Shown here: positions 18,870 to 29,100 of the stretch, piece by piece | Layout: each line of letters opens with the position of its first letter | Numbering within the stretch: the stretch's first letter is position 1 | DNA from: Leptospira meyeri | Lineage (GTDB): Bacteria; Spirochaetota; Leptospiria; Leptospirales; Leptospiraceae | DNA length: 64,000 nt | Assembly: GCF_004368965.1 (NCBI RefSeq) | Contig: NZ_SORO01000001.1 | Span: forward strand, 1,272,001 to 1,336,000 | Reading direction: 5' to 3' | The notes under the pieces: generated by a model | Database searches by the model: none | Told to the model about the DNA's origin: nothing | What the model saw: the letters and a program-made list of their open reading frames with translations, nothing else | Position numbers and translations under genes: made by a program

Positions 18870-20155
18870 TGCATAAAATCAAAAAACAAATCAAAGATAT
18901 TAGATTTTTTGACCTTACCCTTCATTGCTTCTACCACTTTAGAATATACTTCTTCCATCGCATCGACACATTTTTCCATTTCATGGCCTGATGCAATTTG
19001 GATGGAATTTTTAGAAAACTTTGCATACTCATCAGGATTACGAATCATCTCGAGTGCTCCTTGTGCAATTCCTTTGGCGTCAAAAGACTTAGCAATGTAT
19101 CCGTTTTCACCATGCCGTATGAGTTCAGGTAATGCAAATGCATCCACTCCCACTGCAGGTAAGCCACAGGCAATTGCTTCCAATACAACAAGCCCTTGTG
19201 TTTCCATTGTGGAAGCCGTTAAAAATACATCATACTTTGGATACTCTTCATGTAAGACAGCATTGGGAATAAAACCTTTAAAACTGAGAGCATCTTGAAT
19301 GCCCAAATGTTCGGCCTGTCTTTGTAAAGATGGAATGGCAGGACCTTCTCCAATGATCGTGAGTGTAGCCTTTGGGTAATATTCATGAATGGTTTTAAAT
19401 GCATTGAGAACTACATCACAATTTTTTTCATACGAAATTCTGCCCACATGCAAAAACTTAGGAGCATCACCACTAGAATAAATCCGAGGAGTCCCTTGGA
19501 ATCTTTTTAAATCCATTCCATTGGATACCACTGTGATCGGTCGAGTGATTCCATATTCAATGAGTTGTTCTTTGATGAGATGACTTGGCGAAATTACCAC
19601 ATCACATCTGTTATATATATCATTACAAATTTTTAGGATTATTTTTTTACGAATATTAAAATTATCAAATTTTACAATTTTGTCCAATTCATCAATATTC
19701 AGTTTTTTTTTGAACTTATTGGCCTTAAAAAAGAGTTTATCAAGTTTAAACAAACGGTAAAAAGAAACATACATTTCCTGTTCCGCCATTAAAGTGTGAT
19801 AGGTTCCTATTGTGGGAATTCCAAATCGTTCTGCAGCATTAACAGCATATAACCCGAGAAGGCCTGGTGTATGTATATGGATGAGGTCTGGTTTAAAATC
19901 TTCGATGACACGTTTGATTTTTCCTGGTGAGGGTAAAACTACCTTGATATCAGGGTAACTAGGGAGATATCCTGAGCGAAATCGGACTACCTGGATTTTA
20001 TCTGTCATCCGATCAAAGTCCCCATCTCCATATTTGGGCGCACAAATACAAAACTCATGGCCACGGAGAGCTAAAAGTTCAGAAAAATTCTTTATGGAAA
20101 CTGCGACTCCATCGGTTTTTGGCAAAAAAGTATCGGAAAAATATAAGACTCGCAA
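18866..20155 (-). CDS. glycosyltransferase family 4
   Basis: A 429-residue retaining GT-B enzyme. The N-terminal [18 protein letters not shown] and HIHTPGLLG match the GT4 branch of PimB/diacylglycerol glucosyltransferase-like enzymes. The C-terminal E-x7-E motif is [11 protein letters not shown], with [10 protein letters not shown] before it. An insertion of about 40 Lys/Ile-rich residues (near residues 140-185) with AT-rich codons sits between the domains and could bind membrane. It may glycosylate a lipid. It is divergent from the O-antigen ligase gene (49 bp between starts). Confidence 0.88.
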   Translation of the reverse strand: MRVLYFSDTFLPKTDGVAVSIKNFSELLALRGHEFCICAPKYGDGDFDRMTDKIQVVRFRSGYLPSYPDIKVVLPSPGKIKRVIEDFKPDLIHIHTPGLLGLYAVNAAERFGIPTIGTYHTLMAEQEMYVSFYRLFKLDKLFFKANKFKKKLNIDELDKIVKFDNFNIRKKIILKICNDIYNRCDVVISPSHLIKEQLIEYGITRPITVVSNGMDLKRFQGTPRIYSSGDAPKFLHVGRISYEKNCDVVLNAFKTIHEYYPKATLTIIGEGPAIPSLQRQAEHLGIQDALSFKGFIPNAVLHEEYPKYDVFLTASTMETQGLVVLEAIACGLPAVGVDAFALPELIRHGENGYIAKSFDAKGIAQGALEMIRNPDEYAKFSKNSIQIASGHEMEKCVDAMEEVYSKVVEAMKGKVKKSNIFDLFFDFMQ

Positions 20156-20204
20156 CTGTTACCTCTTTACAAATTGGAGAAAAGCATTAGTCTCATCCAA
20201 AGTT

Positions 20205-21524
20205 ATGTTTTACCGAATCTATCGTTCTTTTCTCGCCTTGTCCATCATTTCCTGTGCACTTTCCGTTTCATTAAGCCAACTTTTCTTACTCCTCTCATTT
20301 GTTTTTTTTCTCTTTCTCCCCGAAAAACCAAAATTCAAAAGTCAATTGGTAAAAATTCTCTTCCTGTTTTACGCCTGGCAAATTGTAACCGTTTTGTATC
20401 ATTTCGCAGGATCGGGTTTCGACTTACTTTCCATTAAACATGCGTTTCGTGATGAAATGAAGGACATTTTCCTTGTCACTGCATTTGTCTCCGTCCAGGG
20501 AATCAAACCAGAAGACAGACAATTCCTATACAAAACATTTTTTATTTTTGCTTTAGTGATAGTAATCACAGGATTTGTGTCTATATTCTCGATGACAAGG
20601 CTCTCCAGATTAATTTCAGACTTATACAAAACTTCTGCATCTTGGCCCTACCAACACCATTACGGTAAAATCACGAACATTAACATTTATCTTCCAATTG
20701 GCCTTATGAACACCCACCTCACCTTTGGGGGACTACTCGCCTTCATTTTTCCTGGATTCGTATTTCGTTTGTATGATTCTTGGTATAAAAAAGAATCTAT
20801 AACTAAAATTTCTACAAACGCCATATTGCTTTTGTTAGTATCCATAGTTTTTTTATTTAACAACGCTAGATCATCCCTACTCGGAGCATTAGTCAGTGTA
20901 ATTTTTGGGATCTATATTCTTGTTTTTATCGATAAAGATATCTCTAAGAAAATGCTTAAACGCATTGGAGTTTTTACCCTTTTGATATTCGTTTGCGTTT
21001 TTGTAGGATACAAAAGCACAAACGCCGTCAAACGAGTCGTAGATCCATTGTTTGGTGGGGAAAAACATACTGACTCGGGGAGAACTTTTATTTGGGATTC
21101 CACATTTCCGTTAATCGAAAAAAATCCTATTTTCGGCATTGGATCTGGGAACTACCAAAATGAAATAGAATTCTCAAGAAAAGAAAAAGAAAAAGAAAAC
21201 AAGGAACTCAGCTTTTTTTATGAGGTCACACAAAGGGGACATGCCCATAATGATTACTTTCACTTAACTGCTGTCTTTGGTGGTCCGCAGGGAATTCTTT
21301 ATCTTATGTTATTTGGTATCATACTGTATACCTTACTGAATGGGAACATTCCTAAAAAAATTAGGTTTATGACATATGGACTTGTTGGGTTTTTCTTTTC
21401 TGGACTTTTACAATGTTATTTTCAAGATGATGAAGTTCTAATTGTATTTTACTTTTTACTCGGTTATCTCAACCTCTATGCCGAGTCTGAAAAAAATAAA
21501 ACGGATTTGAAGAAAGAAGGATAA
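20205..21524 (+). CDS. O-antigen ligase family protein
   Basis: A 439-residue protein with about ten membrane helices and a large periplasmic loop. Wzy_C/WaaL signatures are RGHAHNDYFHLTAVFGG, with a conserved His, and the arginine-containing DSGRTFIWDSTFPLIEKNPIFGIGSG loop. It would join polysaccharide to a lipid or protein acceptor at the outer face of the inner membrane. The ATG at 20205 starts the first helix; the frame upstream lies in the divergent GT4 gene. A glycosidase gene follows after 4 bp. Confidence 0.85.
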   Translation: MFYRIYRSFLALSIISCALSVSLSQLFLLLSFVFFLFLPEKPKFKSQLVKILFLFYAWQIVTVLYHFAGSGFDLLSIKHAFRDEMKDIFLVTAFVSVQGIKPEDRQFLYKTFFIFALVIVITGFVSIFSMTRLSRLISDLYKTSASWPYQHHYGKITNINIYLPIGLMNTHLTFGGLLAFIFPGFVFRLYDSWYKKESITKISTNAILLLLVSIVFLFNNARSSLLGALVSVIFGIYILVFIDKDISKKMLKRIGVFTLLIFVCVFVGYKSTNAVKRVVDPLFGGEKHTDSGRTFIWDSTFPLIEKNPIFGIGSGNYQNEIEFSRKEKEKENKELSFFYEVTQRGHAHNDYFHLTAVFGGPQGILYLMLFGIILYTLLNGNIPKKIRFMTYGLVGFFFSGLLQCYFQDDEVLIVFYFLLGYLNLYAESEKNKTDLKKEG

Positions 21525-21528
21525 ATCA

Positions 21529-23505
21529 ATGGCACAAAAAAAACTCTCACCCCAAGGCGAATGGTTTATAGATCAAAATGGCAGAAAAGTAATTTTGCGC
21601 GGAGTCAACTTAGGTGGAGATACAAAGGTTCCTTATCCCAATGGAGGGACACAGTTTCCCTCAGATTTTTCCGACCATAGAGAAGTTAGTTTTATTGGAA
21701 GGCCATTTCCACTTTCAGAAGCAGAGATTCACTTTACGAGACTCCAAAGATGGGGGTTTAATACACTTCGATTATTAACCACCTGGGAAGCAGTGGAACA
21801 CAAAGGTCCGAATGAGTATGATCATGATTACTTAGATTATTTTACAGAAATCGTCCGTTTGGCGGGTGAATATGGTTTTTATGTATTTATTGATTTCCAC
21901 CAAGACGTCTGGTCCCGTATGACGGGAGGTGATGGTGCCCCCGGTTGGATCTTTGAAAAACTTGGCATCGATTTTCGCAAGCTTTCCGAAGCTGATGCAA
22001 GCTTAGTCATGCAAAGAGCGTATGACTACACAAACCCTGGGATTCGTCAGGAAGAAAATTATCCCACCATGTGCTGGTCACAAAACTACCGTTATGCCGG
22101 GAATGGGATTCTTTGGACTTTATTTTTTGGCGGAAGGGATTTTGCACCGAACTTTCTTATTAACGGAAAAAATGTTCAAGATTATTTACAAGGTCATTAC
22201 TTAGGATGTATGAAACAAATTGCAGAACGGGTCAAAGGTTTTGACTTTGTATTGGGTTTTGATTCTTTAAACGAGCCAGGAAAAGGTTTTATAGGTCGGG
22301 CCATGAATGATCGTGGTTTAAAAAATACCGAGGAAGATCCATCCAAACCAGGACTTGGATGGTCTCCCATTGATGCATTGTTTTCTTCTCATGGACATTC
22401 AATTGATTTGCCATACCTCACTTTAAAAGTTTGGAAAGGTGGATTTGTTCCAACAAAAACAGTCACGGTGAATGAAAATCAAGTTTCAATTTGGTTGCCA
22501 GACTCTCCTGACGACCCTTTCCAATTAGAGGGAGCTTATACAATCACGAAAGATGGAACTCCATTTATCGAAAAAAATGATTTTTTCCAAAAGGTAAATG
22601 GACGAACTGTTGACTTTGATGCCGATTATCTTATTCCTTTTATGCGTACAGTTGGTGAAACCATCCAAGAAATTCGAAGCGACTGGATGGTTTTTATCGA
22701 AAGGGAAGCGTCAGATGCATTCACAAATCCTCATCTCAATGGAGAAGTTCCCAAACTTGCCGTAAATGCAGCCCATTGGTATGATATCCTCACCCTTTTA
22801 TTCAAAACATTTTTATATCCAGTTGCAATTGATACACTCACGAAACGGCCGGTGTTCGGTAAGTCAGGAATAGAGGGAATGTATGTACGCCAACTAACGA
22901 GAATTAAAAATACAGCAAACTCGGTTCCTGGAAAAATTCCAAGTCTAATTGGAGAATTTGGAATTCCATTTGACTTACAAGGTGGGAAAGCATACAGAGA
23001 ATGGAAAAAAGGGAATCATTCTCCAAAAATTTGGAAACGCCATGTGATGGCCCTTGATGCAATGTATAATGCAATGGACCAACTATTTTTATCCAATACA
23101 CTTTGGAACTACACAGCATCAAATGAAAACGATCTAATGGTAGGTGATGGTTGGAACCAAGAAGACCTCAGTATATTTTCCAAAGACCAAATCATCCCGG
23201 GATCCGATCCAGATGTTTATGGAGGTGGTGGGCGGGCCATCGAGGGATTCTGTCGACCATATGCAGCTTCCATCCAAGGCACTCCGATCAAAATGAAATA
23301 TAATTTAGAAAACAGAGAATTTTATTTTGAATGGTTATCTGACCTCTCTATTAATGCGCCTTGTATCATCAAGGTTCCTAGATTCGTTTACCCCAATGGT
23401 GTACAGGTTGTACTTTCCAATGCAGAAAAAATTTCTGAAACAGATGGTGAAGTAACAGTCAAAGGAAATGGAGGAAAGGCTATTCTCATCCTAAAACCAC
23501 TATGA
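21529..23505 (+). CDS. glycoside hydrolase family 5, glucocerebrosidase/endoglycoceramidase-like
   Basis: A 658-residue TIM-barrel glycosidase with a C-terminal beta domain. The N-terminus GEWFIDQNGRKVILRGVNLGG and the long HQDVWSRMTGGDGAPGW segment match the GH5 branch of endoglycoceramidases and fungal beta-glucosylceramidase/sterylglucosidase (GH5_12-like). Acid/base Glu249 is in SLNEPGKG and nucleophile Glu476 in LIGEFGIPF. There is no signal peptide, so it acts in the cytoplasm, as the fungal enzymes do. AAGAAAGGA precedes the ATG. It is coupled to the next gene by an ATGA overlap. The substrate could be a glycolipid of the bacterium or of its surroundings. Confidence 0.82.
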   Translation: MAQKKLSPQGEWFIDQNGRKVILRGVNLGGDTKVPYPNGGTQFPSDFSDHREVSFIGRPFPLSEAEIHFTRLQRWGFNTLRLLTTWEAVEHKGPNEYDHDYLDYFTEIVRLAGEYGFYVFIDFHQDVWSRMTGGDGAPGWIFEKLGIDFRKLSEADASLVMQRAYDYTNPGIRQEENYPTMCWSQNYRYAGNGILWTLFFGGRDFAPNFLINGKNVQDYLQGHYLGCMKQIAERVKGFDFVLGFDSLNEPGKGFIGRAMNDRGLKNTEEDPSKPGLGWSPIDALFSSHGHSIDLPYLTLKVWKGGFVPTKTVTVNENQVSIWLPDSPDDPFQLEGAYTITKDGTPFIEKNDFFQKVNGRTVDFDADYLIPFMRTVGETIQEIRSDWMVFIEREASDAFTNPHLNGEVPKLAVNAAHWYDILTLLFKTFLYPVAIDTLTKRPVFGKSGIEGMYVRQLTRIKNTANSVPGKIPSLIGEFGIPFDLQGGKAYREWKKGNHSPKIWKRHVMALDAMYNAMDQLFLSNTLWNYTASNENDLMVGDGWNQEDLSIFSKDQIIPGSDPDVYGGGGRAIEGFCRPYAASIQGTPIKMKYNLENREFYFEWLSDLSINAPCIIKVPRFVYPNGVQVVLSNAEKISETDGEVTVKGNGGKAILILKPL

Positions 23506-25358
23506 TCGATTTACAATCTTTACTTCAAAAATATCCTTGGGAAGACAAATGGAAATCACTTGCGAAGCCAATGGACTATCTCTGGGAAATCGACCTTCCT
23601 GTTACCAGAGAAGAAATGTGGCCCCACCTCATTGACACCTCTTCTCTAAACAAAAGAATGGGAATGCCACGATTTGATTATAAAGAAGTCAACGGGAAAC
23701 TAATAGGGAAAACCAAAGTGGCAGGTTTTTCATTTGAATGGGAAGAAGTCCCTTGGGAATGGGAATATCTAAAAGAAATCTTTCATGCAAGGATTTATAC
23801 AAAAGGTTTTGGACACTACATTAGAGGAAAAATATTTTTAGAACCTCTGGGTGAATCTAGAAGTAGAGTTTATGTTTACTTTGGCTGGATTCCGAGAAAC
23901 TTTTTTATGCGGAAACTTTTAGAATTCGTAATGCCCAAAATGGGAGAAGATTTTCACAAATCTCTAAATGAAATTGCCGAAGAAATTAAAAAAGGCAAAC
24001 ACCAAAAAGTTACCAAACCTGGAAAAGAAACTTCTTTTGCACCTGATGCTCAATGGATTCATCAGGAAAAACTAGACCAAGAAAAAGACCGATTGGTACA
24101 ACTAGGAATTTCAAAAGACACAGTGGCTTCAATTTTTGATTGGATCAAATCAGCATCAGATAATGAACTTTATAGAATCCGTATAAAAGAAGTTAGCCGA
24201 AACTTAAACTTAGATCCCGACGAAGTTTTATTTCTTTTTTTACACGGCTGTCGACTTGGATTATTTACTCTCAGTTGGGACATCGTATGCCCGCATTGCC
24301 GTGGAGCAAGGACCTCCCTTTCTCGTCTCAGCGACATCCCTTCCAAAGACCAATGTGAAGTTTGCGAAATTGATTTTGATACAACAGGTGTCAATTCCAT
24401 AGAGGTAACTTTTCATCTACATCCCGGAATTCGAATCATCGAAAAACAGATGTATTGTGCAGCAGAGCCTGCAACAAAACAACATATTCTCCTTACAAAA
24501 AAAATTGGAGGTAAAAAATCATTCTCTTCCAATTTATTGATTGGCTCAGGAATCTTCAGACTTAGAAAAAAAGGAGAGAAAAAATATCGTTTAGTAGACA
24601 TCAAACCAAACAACCAACAAACAGATATTTTGTGGTTACCTGAAACAAAAGAGGAAGAAATCAAAGTTTCGCCAAAACCAAACCTCGTTTTTGAAAACGA
24701 ATCAGAAGATGATATTACGATTGTATTAGAAGAAAGAAGTGAAGACCAAACAAGCCTAAGACCATCGGAAATATTTGATTACCAAGAATTTCGAGACTTA
24801 TTTTCCGAAGAAGCCATCGCCACAAATCTACAACTCGACATCGGTATCAAAACAATTCTTTTCACAGATATCGTTGGCTCTACAAAGTTTTATGAATCGG
24901 AAGGTGACCATGGTGCTTTTTTACAAGTACGTGAACACTTTATCAAAACCAACCAAATCATCCAAAACTTCCGCGGTGTTGTAGTCAAAACCATCGGAGA
25001 TGCAGTAATGGCCAGTTTTTCTTCCCCCTTACAAGCATTAAAGGCCGCAAAAGAAATGCAGGAATGGTTTCACCCCGAAAACAAACACACACCAGTAAGA
25101 ATACGAATTTCAATTCATTCAGGGAATTGTTTGGCAGTGAACCTTAACAGTAACATTGATTATTTTGGGAATACAGTCAACTACACTGCGAAACTTCAGT
25201 CCGTAACCAATTCTGGAGAAATTTCCTTTAGTGAAACCATCTTTCGCGACAGAGGTATTCGCGAATATTTACGAGCCGGCGAAATCAAATTACGCAAAAT
25301 AGAATTCGAACTTCCTTGGGCTGACCGAACCGATTTTGTTTACATATGGAAAGTTTAG
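23502..25358 (+). CDS. SRPBCC - DUF5939 - class III nucleotide cyclase protein
   Basis: A 618-residue multidomain protein. Residues 1-170 form an SRPBCC/START-like lipid-binding domain. Residues 180-410 match the DUF5939 region found in bacterial cyclases, including a zinc-ribbon-like CPHC...CEVC pair. Residues 430-618 are a class III adenylate/guanylate cyclase with the metal Asp residues in FTDIVGST and KTIGDAVMASF. The N-terminal domain probably senses a hydrophobic ligand that tunes cyclic nucleotide output. Coupling to the GH5 glycolipid hydrolase suggests the ligand could be a product of that enzyme; this is inference. Confidence 0.85.
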   Translation: MIDLQSLLQKYPWEDKWKSLAKPMDYLWEIDLPVTREEMWPHLIDTSSLNKRMGMPRFDYKEVNGKLIGKTKVAGFSFEWEEVPWEWEYLKEIFHARIYTKGFGHYIRGKIFLEPLGESRSRVYVYFGWIPRNFFMRKLLEFVMPKMGEDFHKSLNEIAEEIKKGKHQKVTKPGKETSFAPDAQWIHQEKLDQEKDRLVQLGISKDTVASIFDWIKSASDNELYRIRIKEVSRNLNLDPDEVLFLFLHGCRLGLFTLSWDIVCPHCRGARTSLSRLSDIPSKDQCEVCEIDFDTTGVNSIEVTFHLHPGIRIIEKQMYCAAEPATKQHILLTKKIGGKKSFSSNLLIGSGIFRLRKKGEKKYRLVDIKPNNQQTDILWLPETKEEEIKVSPKPNLVFENESEDDITIVLEERSEDQTSLRPSEIFDYQEFRDLFSEEAIATNLQLDIGIKTILFTDIVGSTKFYESEGDHGAFLQVREHFIKTNQIIQNFRGVVVKTIGDAVMASFSSPLQALKAAKEMQEWFHPENKHTPVRIRISIHSGNCLAVNLNSNIDYFGNTVNYTAKLQSVTNSGEISFSETIFRDRGIREYLRAGEIKLRKIEFELPWADRTDFVYIWKV

Positions 25359-25493
25359 AAGTTTGTGCGCCTCGCACTGGTTTGGTGCACCGAACTCCTA
25401 CGTCCAATCGACCGCGCTTTCCGCTGCAATCTTTCGCCAAGCGAAAGGATTTTCGCTTCAATCGCTGGCGCAAGGATCTACGAATATTAAGAT
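25359..25493. repeat. GC-richer intergenic segment, possible dispersed repeat
   Basis: This 135-bp gap between convergent operons is visibly richer in G/C than its surroundings from 25367 to about 25480. It contains a near-palindrome (GTTTGGTGCACCGAAC, 25379-25394) and a 7-bp hairpin CTTTCGC-caa-GCGAAAG (25431-25447) followed by GATTTT, which could end the cyclase operon. The composition looks like a dispersed intergenic element of the genus, but copies elsewhere cannot be checked here. Confidence 0.4.
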
Positions 25494-26129
25494 TTATTTA
25501 GGAGGGGGAGGAACTAAGTAGAGTTCGAATCCGTTTCGGATTTGGGGTTTTACAGGTTCTTCAAGAACAATCGATAGAAACTTTCTTTTATTTGGATCGT
25601 CGTATTGATCATAATATCGATTCCCTATCGTCAAAAATAATCGGTGTTTGTTACTATTATCGGAATAACTTACAGAACAACCAACGTATTCAATCAAAAG
25701 CTTGAGTTCTTCACATTTTTCATAATCACAATATTGCTCATAAATCCAATTTCTGTTTTCTTGATAAATTTTACCATTCCCTATCTTAATAAAATCACTA
25801 ATGTTTCTTGATGGTCCACCTTCTAAAATGGACATATTATTTTGATTATTGAAGTAGTAATTAAACGTTGACTCGAGATCAGGACTTGTCCATTTCGTGT
25901 TCCTAAAAATTTGATCTATATTGAAAGATTCTGCCTTTTTAAATATTGCATGACATGCCAAATCTTCTTTTTTTTGTATGCAAGGAAATTCGCTACTTGT
26001 TTTACTTAAGTTACAAGTTTCCGATGAATTTATATAAAATGGATTTTCTTGCTTAAAAACAAGCTCTTCCTTTTTACAAAAGGTAGTATTTGCAAAAAGG
26101 ATTATTAATAATATACCCTCATACTTCAT
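25494..26129 (-). CDS. small lipoprotein, candidate immunity protein
   Basis: A 211-residue protein with a short hydrophobic leader and lipobox-like FANTTFC (Cys18), so it probably sits on the periplasmic face of a membrane. The mature part has eight Cys, enough for several disulfides, and no known enzymatic motif. Its start overlaps the 3' end of the giant-protein gene by 11 bp, the usual arrangement of an immunity gene after a polymorphic toxin. Immunity is inferred from position, size and location only; it could also be a structural partner. Confidence 0.6.
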   Translation of the reverse strand: MKYEGILLIILFANTTFCKKEELVFKQENPFYINSSETCNLSKTSSEFPCIQKKEDLACHAIFKKAESFNIDQIFRNTKWTSPDLESTFNYYFNNQNNMSILEGGPSRNISDFIKIGNGKIYQENRNWIYEQYCDYEKCEELKLLIEYVGCSVSYSDNSNKHRLFLTIGNRYYDQYDDPNKRKFLSIVLEEPVKPQIRNGFELYLVPPPPK

Positions 26130-29100
26130 TTGAAACCTCTTTTCTAAATTGCGGTTTTAATTCATAAAATTCCGAACGTCTTAAATAACTAGATTCTTCG
26201 GAGGATTTTAATACATCTTTTATGTAACTATTTATCTCTTGTTTAGAAAGATTCTTAGTTTTTAAAGCTGACCTTAAACTTAATTCCAGCGCCTGATTTG
26301 ATTCAGATCGTATCCAAGGATTACTTACACCGACTTTCCCCCGTGATTCTGCAATTTGATACTCAAAAATCCCTAACTCTTGATTAAATCGTTTGTCAGT
26401 AATCATATATACATGGTCTGATTTTACCGCTGAAATCTTGCTATCTGGTAAGTTTTCATTTGCCCTAGTGATACCAATTAGTCCCACATTTAATTCTTTC
26501 GTTTGAAAATTGGCTTTGTGTTGAGCCAAATCCTTGCTTGTCGTAATGCGATCCGATACCAAAGTCATAAAGTTAGATGCTTGGCGAAAGTATTCCACCC
26601 CGTTATAATGTGCATTTCGATTGTCATATTCTAAATCCATATTTTTCATTTCATCTGGCATCTGGTATAGTTCAGTGTTTAAATTCGCAAAACTTCCATT
26701 AGTGGTAATTCCAGAGGCATTTAAGACTGCTCCGATGAACCGAATGCAATCGAGACCATCCACGGCGCGAAATCCATTTGCATCTACCGGATTTACAGCA
26801 GATACATCTTTTTTTCCATCGATTATTTTATATTGCTCATAAGAAACTTTTCCTTTCAGAGATTTCCCTAATAACTTTGCTACATTCACTGCGTGTTCGG
26901 TGATCAGTTCCTTGGTAGAAAGATCTACATTTTTGGAAGCCTCTGAAATTTCTTTCCCCAATCGCTTCAAATAGGCAGCATTTGTTTCTTTTTTAGGATC
27001 ATGGTTCAGATTAATTCCTGCCAGTGCCTCTGTAGAAGAAACTAAGATCGTTGTTTCTGGATGAAAGGGATACAAAGAACTACCTTCTCGTAACCGGATG
27101 TATTCCTTTAGTTCTTTTTCAGTCTTAGCGGGGATTGGAACATCTTTCCCTCCTCTAAGTTTTTTTAACTTTGCCTCAATTTCTGTTGTATCTACTCCGG
27201 CTTTACGTAATTCATAAAGTTTTTTTTCCGTATCGATACGACTATCTTTTGTATAATCATCAATTATACTGGCTTCGATCTTTTTAATCTGTTCACTTTG
27301 CGTTTTTTGTTTCTCATCTGGGCTAAGATTCTTTTTGTCATAGGTATTTTTTTCTTTGGTAAATCCACCGACAAATCTTGATACCACTTCCCCAAAACGA
27401 AGGACCCCACTCTTTAAAGGATTCGTTAGAATTTCCAAAAAAGTATTTCCAAAAGATGCTCCGATGGCAACTGATCCCGAATCAGAACCAACAGAAATAG
27501 AACGACTAAGACCACCATTGAAACGACTTCGCAAACCCAAACCTAAACCAATCCCACTTAACAATAAAGTTCCCATAGTACCAGCTGCCGTTGCAAAGTC
27601 AGAAAAAAGATCAGAATCGTTTTCCTGTAACGATAGAGTTTCAAGGTCACCAGAACCACTAACATCCTGGGCTGCATTGATATTCTGTTCGGCAAAATTC
27701 ATTTCTGACATTTCGAATCCATCTTCAGAATTAGTTCCCAAAGTAACCCCTTGTAACTCTGATGAGGTGGAGATACCATTCTTATCAATAGAAGACTTTA
27801 AACCAAGTTTTGAATTGGGATCTGTATACCCAATACTTCCGCTAAACCCACCACCATTCAAATCATACATCATAGAATAATTCCAATCTGTCCGAGTACC
27901 TTTTCCGGTAGGATTATAATTAAATCCAACATTGGCAGCACCATTTGTTGTCACATCTGCGGCCAATTGCACCCCTCCACCTAGGGATTTAGAAGTTTGT
28001 AAGGTGGTATTTCCCTTTTCAGAAAAACTTAAACTTACATTGCTAATTGTATTTCCAATTCCTAAAGATCCTCCCCAACCATTTTTATCAGAATATGTAA
28101 TACCAACTCCAGGAACCATCCCCTTAAAATATCCAGATTGAATTTTCCCCATCCCTTGAGAAATTCCTCCTAACACACCATTGGTGAACCCAGCCAATGC
28201 TCCCCTGGGACCTTCGTGGCTGCCTGCGATCGTTTGCACGAATGTGGAGGCGACAGCTTGTCCTATTTGTGTTGTGGCAGGTAATAATCCATTAGAAATA
28301 CTACTGATTGCCTTTCCGATAGATGAAAGTGCGGAATTAACTCCCGTTAACATACCACTGGCACCTAGTGTAAGCGCTATCGATGCTGCATTGACAACAG
28401 TCTGTCTAACAGCATTTGATCTGGCCTTTTTATCTGATTTTTGTTTTTGGTAAGTAGAATAAGTTGAACCGACAATTTGACTTATGGCACTTTCATCAAC
28501 ACCCATCGATTTTGCTAATTCTTTTGCGAGTGCTTTTTGTCCAAGTTCTTCGACAACTGCCTTTGAATCTCTTAAATTTAAATATTGACTTTGGTATTTT
28601 GTCCAACCTGCTTGCATACCAAATGCTTGCAAAGTATAACCAAAACTTGTACTTGTGGAAGCATTTTGATTTAAACTTCCCGCATTCAATACTCCATTAG
28701 TATCTTCCATTATAGATTGAATTTCATCTTCCCTTGTACCAAATGCAACAACGGCAGTTTTGACTATCCCACCAAAGGCACCGACCATTTGCGAACCAAT
28801 ATCCATAATGGGATTTTTTGCCATTGCCTTATTTGCTTGTTTTGATTTGATCTGGTTATATTTATCACCTAACATTTTAGATATAGCTTCAGCAGGTATT
28901 CCCGTACTTTGTGATAGTGCCATCGAAACGCCATTCTTAACTAACATCTGTTCATTTTCTTTAATTTCACTAAGTCTTTTTTCTGGACCTACCATTTGGT
29001 CGTTAATTTTATTATACTGCCTCTCCCCAATCAAATTTTTAAACACCCCTAAATGAGGAGCTAAGGATGCATTTAAAATCATTGTAGATTGGCCCAAAGT

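Noticed and set aside
25285..25521. 60-residue frames on both strands in the GC-richer intergenic segment
   Set aside because: The frames arise from base composition and overlap the ends of two real genes; treated as a possible repeat instead.
27356..27880. 174-residue Pro-rich plus-strand frame inside the giant-protein gene
   Set aside because: Antisense of the Gly-rich region on the coding strand, which explains the Pro/Lys-rich composition.
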